From: Solidesulfovibrio magneticus RS-1
GTDB taxonomy: Bacteria; Desulfobacterota; Desulfovibrionia; Desulfovibrionales; Desulfovibrionaceae
Reading direction: 5' to 3'
NCBI RefSeq assembly: GCF_000010665.1
Contig: NC_012796.1
Location: forward strand, 3,935,501-3,999,500
DNA length: 64,000 nucleotides
In this document: piece after piece, positions 58,124-64,000 of the stretch
Layout: every line of letters begins with the position of its first letter
Numbering within the stretch: the stretch's first letter is position 1
The notes under the pieces: model-generated
Seen by the model: the letters and a program-made list of their open reading frames with translations, nothing else
Told to the model about the DNA's origin: nothing
Database searches by the model: none
Position numbers and translations under genes: made by a program

Positions 58124-59914
58124 TCAGCAAACGGCGGCTTCAGTCCCGTCCTCCCCGTCCCAGATGACCCTGTTTCTTCCCATGGCCTTGCCCCGGTACA
58201 AGGCCTGATCGGCCCGGCGGAGCAGTTCGTCGAGGCTTTCGCCGGGGCGTATGGCGGCTGCGCCGAACGTCGCCGTGAGCGGAGCCGACAGCGCGGCGCA
58301 ACTCAGGCCATCCGAGGCGAGACAGTCGCAAATCCGGGCCAGAAGACGCCTCGCCCCCGCCTCTGCGGTATCCGGCATAAACAGCAAAAACTCCTCGCCG
58401 CCCCAGCGCGCGACGAGATCGGTCTCGCGCAGGCTGCCGGCCATGGCCCGGGCGGCGTGGCGCAAGGCCGCGTCGCCGGCGTCATGGCCGATGGCATCGT
58501 TTATCTGCTTGAAATGATCGATGTCGGCCATGGCCACCACAAAACCATGGCCATATCGCCGGAACCGGACCAGGGCCTCGTGCAGCGCCTCCTCGGCCCG
58601 GCGGCGGTTGGGCAGTCCGGTCAGGCTGTCGGTGCGCGACAGGCGCTCCAGACTGGCATTGAGGTTTTCAAGCTCTTCCTTAGCGTCATGGAGCGCCTCG
58701 TTGGCCTCGTGCAACTCCCGGGTGCGGGCCATCACTCGCGCTTCCAAGGAGGCGTTGAGCGCCGCCAGGGCAGCCTCGGCCCGGCGGCGACGCCGGCGAT
58801 TCACCACCAGCCCCACAACCAGGGCGCTTTGGGCCATGAACACCAGGCCGCCGCCCAAAATATAGGGTTTATACCCCTCCCACAGGCTTTCCCGGCGATA
58901 GAGCAGCTCGCTGCCCGGCGGCAGGGCCGATTCCGGGATGTTCCAGCGCTCCAGGGCCCGGGCGTCGAAGGCATAGATCAAGAAATCATTTAACTCCGGA
59001 ACTTTAGCGTCGCCACGGCCGTCAAAATGGCTGATCATCCAGGCGGCCACGAGCCGGCCGGCCAGCCGGGGCGCGTGGCTGTAGCCGCCGACCATGCCGT
59101 TGCCGAGCACATGCCGGTCCACGCCAAAGACCGGCACGCTGGCGCGCTCGGCGACCTGGCGCAGGACCCGCGCCGGAATATGGCTGTTCCCGGCGGCGTC
59201 GCGTCCAAACCGGACAGCCAGCACCGCCGTGTCCCGCTCCAGGGAACCGACCTTGTCAAGCATGGCGTCGAGTCCAAGGGACTGGGTGGTTTCCACAAAC
59301 AGCCGCCCGGCATGGCGCGCCGCGGCCGCCCGAACGGCCGCGCCCATGCGGGCCTCCGCCGACGACGCGCCAAGCACCACCACCACCCGCCTGACCTGGG
59401 GCAGCAGTCGCTCGATCAGCTGGAAATTGCGGTCAATGGCCTCTTCGGACACGGCCCAGGGCATGGGCGTCATCCCGGGCACGACCACGCCGCCCGGAGC
59501 ATCCTTCTCCGCCTGCACGAGCAAGGGCACGCCAGCGAACAGCCCGTCCAGATGGCGGGCGATCATGGGCGTCACGGCATTGTCGGCAAAAACCGCGTCA
59601 GGTCGGACGTGGCCGTATTTGAGGCGCAGATACCGGGCGGCTTCCGGCTGATAGGCCGGCAGATCTTCGTATGCCTGAATATTGAGGTATTCGGCGAAAA
59701 ACCGCACGTCAAAGCGGGCGTCTGCGGCAAAGGTTTCGCGCAGCCCCAGATCGAATGCGGCAACGGCGGGATAATCCTGATTGAAATTATGTAAAACGAG
59801 AACGTTTTTCCGATCTTTCCCCCAAACAAGGCCGGGGTGCATCGTCAGGAACAGCCAAGCGCACAGCAAGCACGCGCCTCGAAACACTGCAACGGGGTGG
59901 GCTGGCATTCTCAT
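58124..59914 (-). CDS. Diguanylate cyclase with ABC-substrate-binding-like periplasmic sensor
   Basis: 596 aa. Signal peptide (CLLCAWLFLTMHPGLVWG), then a periplasmic-binding-like domain (~33-330: VLVLHNFNQDYPAVAAFDLG, RPDAVFADNAVTPMIAR, VPVFGVDRHVLGNGMVGGYS). One transmembrane helix (~355-375), a coiled coil (~385-430) and GGDEF (~430-590) follow, with WGGEEF and the I-site RETD five residues before it. It should make c-di-GMP in response to a periplasmic ligand. Monocistronic. Confidence 0.93.
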   Translation of the reverse strand: MRMPAHPVAVFRGACLLCAWLFLTMHPGLVWGKDRKNVLVLHNFNQDYPAVAAFDLGLRETFAADARFDVRFFAEYLNIQAYEDLPAYQPEAARYLRLKYGHVRPDAVFADNAVTPMIARHLDGLFAGVPLLVQAEKDAPGGVVVPGMTPMPWAVSEEAIDRNFQLIERLLPQVRRVVVVLGASSAEARMGAAVRAAAARHAGRLFVETTQSLGLDAMLDKVGSLERDTAVLAVRFGRDAAGNSHIPARVLRQVAERASVPVFGVDRHVLGNGMVGGYSHAPRLAGRLVAAWMISHFDGRGDAKVPELNDFLIYAFDARALERWNIPESALPPGSELLYRRESLWEGYKPYILGGGLVFMAQSALVVGLVVNRRRRRRAEAALAALNASLEARVMARTRELHEANEALHDAKEELENLNASLERLSRTDSLTGLPNRRRAEEALHEALVRFRRYGHGFVVAMADIDHFKQINDAIGHDAGDAALRHAARAMAGSLRETDLVARWGGEEFLLFMPDTAEAGARRLLARICDCLASDGLSCAALSAPLTATFGAAAIRPGESLDELLRRADQALYRGKAMGRNRVIWDGEDGTEAAVC

Positions 59915-60023
59915 AGAGGGACCGCCATGACGGCCACCACCTGATATCCCAGCCCAGGCACTGCCGCAAGCGCCGTGAATGCCGCAGCAACGGCCCCCAA
60001 AACACTACCATGGCGATCCTTGA

Positions 60024-61313
60024 CTACCCCATGAGGCCGCCAAGCATCTGTCCCGGAGCCAACCCCGGAAAGATGTCGGGAATCCGTTTTTCCGGCAGCC
60101 CCAGATGGGTAACGGCAATGGCGGCCACGGCCTCGCGCCAGTCCGTGGCCGCCGCGATGTCGCGCCCGCCGGCCAGCCGGTGGCCGGCCAGCCCGGGCCA
60201 CGGGCCTACCACTCGCCCGCCGGCCACCGGCCCGCCCAGGACGAGCATCACCCCGCCCAGGCCGTTGTCCGTGCCGCCAAAGGCGTTTTCCCGGGCCGTG
60301 CGGCCGAATTCGCCCAGAGCCACGACCACCGTGTCCGCCGCCGCCGGCCCCAGACCGGCCAGCATCCCGGCCAGCCCTTGGCCGAGGTCGCGAAAGCGGT
60401 CGGCCAGATAGCCCTTGGCCGCACCCTGGCCGCTGTGGGTGTCGAAGCCGCCCACGGCCACAAAACCCAAGGCGGCGTCGCGGCGCTTGGCCAGCTCCTT
60501 GCCCAAGCGCGGGCCGAATTCGGCAAAATGCGGCGCGGGCACGGCTCCGGCCGCCGCCCGGCGGGATTCTTCCAGGAGTTTGGCCAGCTGTTCCTGACGG
60601 GCTTCCCGGCCGGCGGCGAAGGCCTTGCCGAGAGAACCGCCGGTCTGGCCGTAGAGCTTGACGGCGGCGTCGAAAAGGGTCTGGTCTTCCACCGGCAGGC
60701 CCGGCAGGGACTCGCCGCGACCGGGGGCCAGCATGGCGTAGTGCGGCGCGCCGTCGTAAGCCTCCGACTGGCTGGCCACCACCATCTGCGAGCGTTCGCC
60801 GCCGAGGGCCAGGGCCAGCCGGCCCAGCCAGCCAGCCGCGCCGGTTTTGCCCTTGCGTTGGGCGGCCGGCGCGCCGGCGGCGAAATCGGCCAGGGCGGCG
60901 GCGTGGGTCGCTCCCTGGCCGGGCATGGCGCAGGCCGGGATGACGGCGAGTTGTTTGCGGGCGTAAAGCGGAGCCAGAAGGGTCAAGGCGGGATGGAGCC
61001 GAAAACCGTTGCCGAGGTCGGTTCCGGCCTCGGCGGTAAGCGCCGTGGTGGGGCGCAGCACGGCGTACAGCGGGTCGGCCGTGGGCGCGGCCATGGACAG
61101 CCCGTCCGGGCCGCCTTGCAGCAGCACCACCACGAGTTGCTTGCCCTCGCGCCAGGAGAGTTTGGCCGGTTCCCGGCCGCCGGATTTGCCTTCGCTTTTG
61201 CCGTCAGACTTGGCTTCGCCTTTGCGGTCGGCCTTTTTGGCCAGGGCCGCTCCCGGAACCAGGCTCAGCGCGCCAAGGCCGGCCAGCACACGCAGCGCGT
61301 CGCGTCGTCGCAC
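60024..61313 (-). CDS. DUF1501-family secreted protein
   Basis: 429 aa from GTG 61313 behind GGAGGAAA; the longer upstream reading is not supported. Starts with a Tat-like signal (RRRDALRVLAGLGALSLVPG, cleavage after ALA). Next a Lys/Glu/Ser-rich spacer, then DUF1501 features: LVVVLLQGGPDGLSMAAP, GGFDTHSGQGAA, VVALGEFGRTARENAFGGTD and the end FPGLAPGQMLGG. The family is alkaline-phosphatase-like in fold and commonly paired with DUF1800. Export through Tat is plausible. The role is unknown. Confidence 0.9.
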   Translation of the reverse strand: MRRRDALRVLAGLGALSLVPGAALAKKADRKGEAKSDGKSEGKSGGREPAKLSWREGKQLVVVLLQGGPDGLSMAAPTADPLYAVLRPTTALTAEAGTDLGNGFRLHPALTLLAPLYARKQLAVIPACAMPGQGATHAAALADFAAGAPAAQRKGKTGAAGWLGRLALALGGERSQMVVASQSEAYDGAPHYAMLAPGRGESLPGLPVEDQTLFDAAVKLYGQTGGSLGKAFAAGREARQEQLAKLLEESRRAAAGAVPAPHFAEFGPRLGKELAKRRDAALGFVAVGGFDTHSGQGAAKGYLADRFRDLGQGLAGMLAGLGPAAADTVVVALGEFGRTARENAFGGTDNGLGGVMLVLGGPVAGGRVVGPWPGLAGHRLAGGRDIAAATDWREAVAAIAVTHLGLPEKRIPDIFPGLAPGQMLGGLMG

Positions 61314-61409
61314 CAGATTTCCTCCGTCATCTCCACGGGACGATCCCCGCCTAAACTTCACCCAAAAAATTCTCCACGGCCCGACGCGCCCCCCCTTTTT
61401 TCCCAATAT

Positions 61410-61448
61410 GGGGGGTCCGGGGGCCTCAGGCCCCCGGCCGCCGGAGGC
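61410..61448. repeat. GC-rich hairpin repeat (reverse orientation)
   Basis: GGGGGGTCCGG, GGGCCTCAGGCCC and CCGGCCGCCGGAGGC. It ends 16 bp before the stop of the minus-strand DUF1800 gene, in the usual orientation to a gene's 3' end, and lies between the two cotranscribed genes. Confidence 0.85.
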
Positions 61449-61464
61449 ATCTTGCCTTCTCTTT

Positions 61465-62940
61465 TCAATACTTCACAAAATCCGGCGAAGCCAAAATAAC
61501 GGCCACGCCGCCGCGTTCGGCGGCCTGGCGGGCGGCTGGGGAGAGGGTCGGGCCGAGGGTTTGGGCCAGGGCCGCCGGATCGATGGTTGGCGGGGTGCAG
61601 CCGGCGATGCGGCCGGCGGCCAGATCGCCGGCCAAGCTCACCCGGCGCGGCAGGGCTTCGGCCTTGGCCCATTGGGCGGCCGGGGCCAGGGCACCCTCAG
61701 CGGCGTCGCCGGGCAGGGGCTGGCCCAGGGCGGCCAGGACGCCGACCAGCCCGGCGGCGTCGGCGGGAAACGCGCCCAGGGCGCGTAGGGCCGAGGCCAC
61801 CTGGCGCAGGGGCGATTTCACCCGGCCGCCCCGGTACTTGTCGTCCTGGAACTCGGGGCTGGTAAAAAGCGCGCGCAGGGTCTGGCGGATGTCGCCGCCG
61901 GTTTTCTGGAAGGTGTCGGCCAGTCGGGCGACCAGGGCCGGGAGCGGATCGTCGGCCAGGAAAAAGACGGCCAGCTTGCGGCTTACATTCTTGGCCGTGG
62001 CCGGATGTTCGACCAGAAGGCGCAGGGCGGCGGCTCCTTCGCCAAAACCCGTGCCCTTGATGCGTTGCCCGAGAAGAACCTTGTCCGAGGGATCGTGGCG
62101 TTCGGCGTCGAAATAGAAGCCGCCGGTGTCGGAATCGGCCCGGGCCGCGCCCACACGCCAGCCGGTGAGGATGCGGGCCAGGGCCTGGACGTCGGCGGGC
62201 TTCTGGGGACCGCCGGGGCCAAGGGTCTGGCGGTTTAAGAGCACGGTGGCGTAGGTGGCGTCGATGCTGTCCCTGGCCGGTTTGCCGGCCTCGCGCACGA
62301 CCACGTTTTTCCAGTTGTCCTGGGCCATGAGCATGGCCGGGTGCATGGCCGTGGCGGCGAGCAGGTCGAAAAAATTGCCCAGGGCGTGGGGGCGGATGGC
62401 TTCGCGTTCGTAGGAGCCGATCCAGAGGTGGCTGAGGCCCTTTTTGGGGCCAAGGCCCAAATGGTCGCACCAGAAAGCGACCATGAGTTCCGTGAGCTGG
62501 TTGGGCGAGGCCACGGCCCGCAGCAGCCGGGCCTTGGCGGCTTCCAGGGCCACGGCGTCGGCCCGGTCGAAGGTGCGGCGCATGGCCTCGGGACCCTCGG
62601 CCCGGCCTTCCTCGGCCGGAGGGCCGTATTCGCGGAAAAGCCGCACGGTGTCTTTTTGCAAGGTGGGCAGGCCGGCCAGGGCGCGCTCAAGTTCAGGCGG
62701 TTCGGGCTGAGGCTCGGGGGCGAGCTGTGCGTCGATAAACGCCGCCGCGCCCATGGTCGCAGCCTTGTCGAGCAGGCCCGGGGTCGGCCCGTAGGTCAGG
62801 CGGTTTACGGCCTGGACCACGTCCGGCCCCGCTTCCGTCCCTCCGGCCAGGGCCGGGGCGGCGAAAACAAGGCACGCGACCAGCCCCGCCGGACCGAGCC
62901 AGGCGGCCACATGTCCAAAAAATCGGGCGGTTCGCGTCAT
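61465..62940 (-). CDS. DUF1800-family secreted protein
   Basis: 491 aa from ATG 62940; ATG 62949 would add MAG. A hydrophobic signal (LGPAGLVACLVFAAPALAGG) precedes the DUF1800 core: VNRLTYGPTPGLLDKA, MVAFWCDHLGLGPKKGLSH, NWKNVVV, LARILTGWRV and RALFTSPEF. DUF1800 and DUF1501 genes are paired in many bacteria; here DUF1800 comes first and DUF1501 follows across 151 bp. Biochemical function is unknown. Confidence 0.9.
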   Translation of the reverse strand: MTRTARFFGHVAAWLGPAGLVACLVFAAPALAGGTEAGPDVVQAVNRLTYGPTPGLLDKAATMGAAAFIDAQLAPEPQPEPPELERALAGLPTLQKDTVRLFREYGPPAEEGRAEGPEAMRRTFDRADAVALEAAKARLLRAVASPNQLTELMVAFWCDHLGLGPKKGLSHLWIGSYEREAIRPHALGNFFDLLAATAMHPAMLMAQDNWKNVVVREAGKPARDSIDATYATVLLNRQTLGPGGPQKPADVQALARILTGWRVGAARADSDTGGFYFDAERHDPSDKVLLGQRIKGTGFGEGAAALRLLVEHPATAKNVSRKLAVFFLADDPLPALVARLADTFQKTGGDIRQTLRALFTSPEFQDDKYRGGRVKSPLRQVASALRALGAFPADAAGLVGVLAALGQPLPGDAAEGALAPAAQWAKAEALPRRVSLAGDLAAGRIAGCTPPTIDPAALAQTLGPTLSPAARQAAERGGVAVILASPDFVKY

Positions 62941-63060
62941 GCCGGCCATACCGGCAATGTGCGCGGCGGCCGGCCAAATGTCAATTGCGCGCCGGCCCGG
63001 GCCAAGGGGTGCGCCCGACGACGCTTCGTGGTAGGAAGGGGAAACTCCCAGGAGGAACGT

Positions 63061-63228
63061 ATGGCTGTCTATGCCAATCAGACCATCATCAAGTACGGCG
63101 TGGGCTTTGGCTCGGCCCTGGCCATGTCCGTGTCCTTTGCCCTCAACAAATCCATCGGCTGGGCCATCATCCACGGCCTGCTCGGCTGGTTCTACGTCGT
63201 CTACGCCTGGCTGTTCAAAGCCTATTAG
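63061..63228 (+). CDS. 55-aa small membrane protein
   Basis: Strong CAGGAGGAA site before ATG 63061. The peptide has two short hydrophobic stretches (YGVGFGSALAMSVSFAL and IGWAIIHGLLGWFYVVYA), predicting a two-TM hairpin ending WLFKAY. Divergent from the DUF1800 gene. It resembles the uncharacterised small two-TM proteins often seen as single genes; no function can be assigned. Confidence 0.8.
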   Translation: MAVYANQTIIKYGVGFGSALAMSVSFALNKSIGWAIIHGLLGWFYVVYAWLFKAY

Positions 63229-63249
63229 CCCCTCCCCCCGCCCAAAGCA

Positions 63250-63762
63250 TCAATCCGGCGCGTTGTCCTCGGAATTGGCTGGCGCGGATTTCGAGGACGC
63301 GCAGCCGGCGTCGGCGAAGTCGCCCGAGGCCAGGGGCGCGCCTTGGGGTTCGTTGGCGAAATAGACCCAGGCGGTCAGCCGCCGGCCGTCGCCAAGGACG
63401 ATGGGGGCCGGCCGGCGCGTGTAGACCCGGGGATGTTCCTCCAGCTCGTCCAGGCCGGCCAGGGTGGCGGCGTCTGCGGCGTAGACCTCGCCGACCACCG
63501 GATAGCGCCCTTCCCCGGCGGCCAGATACGGAATGCCGGCTTCGAGGTAGAGGCCGTGGGCGTCCACGGTGCGCCCGGGGCCGACGAACCGTGCTCCGGC
63601 CAGGTAGCGGTGGTTGGAAAATCCCCGGCGCAACGTGCCGTAGACGAAAACGTGGCTACTCCCGTCGCCGATCGCGGCGGCTTCGGGACCGGCCTGGCCC
63701 GGCTGCCCCTCGGCCGTAGCGGCGGCCCGCTTGCGGGCGAAGAAATTATACAAAAGCACCAT
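63250..63762 (-). CDS. Gamma-glutamylcyclotransferase-family (AIG2-like) protein
   Basis: 170 aa. The family substrate loop VFVYGTLRRGFSNHRYL (YGxL) and catalytic Glu region LAGLDELEEHPRVYTRR are present in a beta-barrel fold spanning ~35-145. The N-terminal ~30 residues and C-terminal ~25 residues are extra. Members cyclise gamma-glutamyl-amines to 5-oxoproline, though many have unknown substrates. Its ATG is one base past the stop of the upstream glycosyltransferase, so the two are cotranscribed. Confidence 0.88.
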   Translation of the reverse strand: MVLLYNFFARKRAAATAEGQPGQAGPEAAAIGDGSSHVFVYGTLRRGFSNHRYLAGARFVGPGRTVDAHGLYLEAGIPYLAAGEGRYPVVGEVYAADAATLAGLDELEEHPRVYTRRPAPIVLGDGRRLTAWVYFANEPQGAPLASGDFADAGCASSKSAPANSEDNAPD

Positions 63763-63763
63763 G

Positions 63764-64000
63764 TCAGCGCGGGTAAAGGCCGAAGCGGATGATCCACCAC
63801 AAGGCGGCCAAACCGTCGCGCCAGCCGATTTTTTTGCCTTCGTCGTAGGTGCGGCCGTAGTAGGAGACCGGCACTTCATAGATGCGAAGGCGCATCTTGG
63901 CCACCTTGGCTGTCAGCTCCGGCTCCACGCCGAAGCGGTCGCACTGGATGCGGATTTTTTGCAGCACCTCGCGGCGAAAGGCCTTGTAGCAGACCTCCAT
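63764..64000 (-). CDS. Glycosyltransferase family 2, C-terminal end (5' outside window)
   Basis: Only the last 78 residues are visible: [33 protein letters not shown] and [20 protein letters not shown]. These match the C-terminal part of dolichol-phosphate-mannose-synthase-like GT2 enzymes, including the FxxExExTAK and Y.G R.. GKKI region. The enzyme probably charges polyprenyl-phosphate with a sugar. Confidence 0.9.
   Translation of the reverse strand: MEVCYKAFRREVLQKIRIQCDRFGVEPELTAKVAKMRLRIYEVPVSYYGRTYDEGKKIGWRDGLAALWWIIRFGLYPR

Noticed and set aside
1-64000. tRNA, rRNA or CRISPR array
   Set aside because: No cloverleaf with the GTTCGA-type T-loop was found outside coding context, no rRNA stretches, and no regularly spaced repeats with unique spacers.

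Overview
The window is a contiguous stretch of a very GC-rich bacterial chromosome. Gene density is high, coding is on both strands, and I see no rRNA, tRNA, CRISPR array or intact transposase. The gene content fits a Desulfovibrio-type anaerobe (Desulfovibrionaceae, Solidesulfovibrio/D. magneticus-like). The pointers are a class I hybrid-cluster protein (hcp) with its ferredoxin, a CRP/FNR regulator with TTGAC-N4-GTCAA palindromes (HcpR type), many PAS/CBS/GGDEF/histidine-kinase signalling proteins, a sigma-54-type promoter, and PAS domains carrying C-x2-C-P motifs. The genus is an inference; no phylogenetic marker lies in the window.

Layout. 0-7.3 kb: a truncated CBS/PAS sensor, two overlapping GT4 glycosyltransferases with a flavoprotein disulfide oxidoreductase, and a lower-GC FkbM methyltransferase. 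7.5-13.5 kb: a second disulfide oxidoreductase, then a minus-strand group for glyoxylate/C3 metabolism (tartronate-semialdehyde reductase, hydroxypyruvate isomerase-like protein, PEP-synthase-like protein). 13.6-24.7 kb: a 30-aa membrane protein, a hybrid kinase, a prepilin peptidase, a Sel1-repeat protein, MoxR plus a LysM protein, a TPR lipoprotein, a PAS kinase and a FUSC transporter. 24.9-30.2 kb: a tightly overlapping Bat-type operon (DUF58, small membrane protein, VWA, VWA-TPR fusion, BatD) whose MoxR partner lies 5 kb away on the other strand. 30.3-36.5 kb: a PilZ-like protein, a BASS transporter, an AraC regulator and a FIST-SpoIIE phosphatase. 36.6-39.3 kb: a four-gene flavin/nitroreductase operon divergent from an HxlR regulator. 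39.5-44.5 kb: a Spy-like metal-resistance protein behind a sigma-54 promoter, a large GT39-like membrane protein, and stand-alone ribB under an FMN riboswitch. 44.5-47 kb: a tandem array of three unrecognised two-TM proteins, the tail of a fourth copy, and a small element with terminal inverted repeats. 47-57.5 kb: a diguanylate cyclase, HcpR, an Fe-S membrane module, tatA, a chemoreceptor, and hcp-ferredoxin-cupin. 57.5-64 kb: a large gene-poor patch, a periplasmic-sensor diguanylate cyclase, a DUF1501/DUF1800 pair, a 55-aa membrane protein, a gamma-glutamylcyclotransferase and the end of a GT2.

How parts work together. HcpR sits between its own gene and an Fe-S protein/NapH-like membrane pair, and the same palindrome lies upstream of hcp. 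This suggests one nitrosative-stress regulon made of regulator, electron-delivery module, hcp and ferredoxin. The HxlR regulator has a GTATCC-N4-GGATAC palindrome in the divergent spacer that probably controls the flavin/nitroreductase operon.

Three repeat classes stand out: (i) a GC-rich intergenic hairpin family (about a dozen copies, consensus around CCTCCGGCGGCCGGGGGCC) placed mostly at 3' ends of genes, in two cases forming the C-terminus of a protein; (ii) two copies of a ~97-bp AT-rich element with a hairpin showing compensatory changes; (iii) a 101-bp element with 11-bp terminal inverted repeats next to the paralogue array. The paralogue array is my best candidate for something undescribed.
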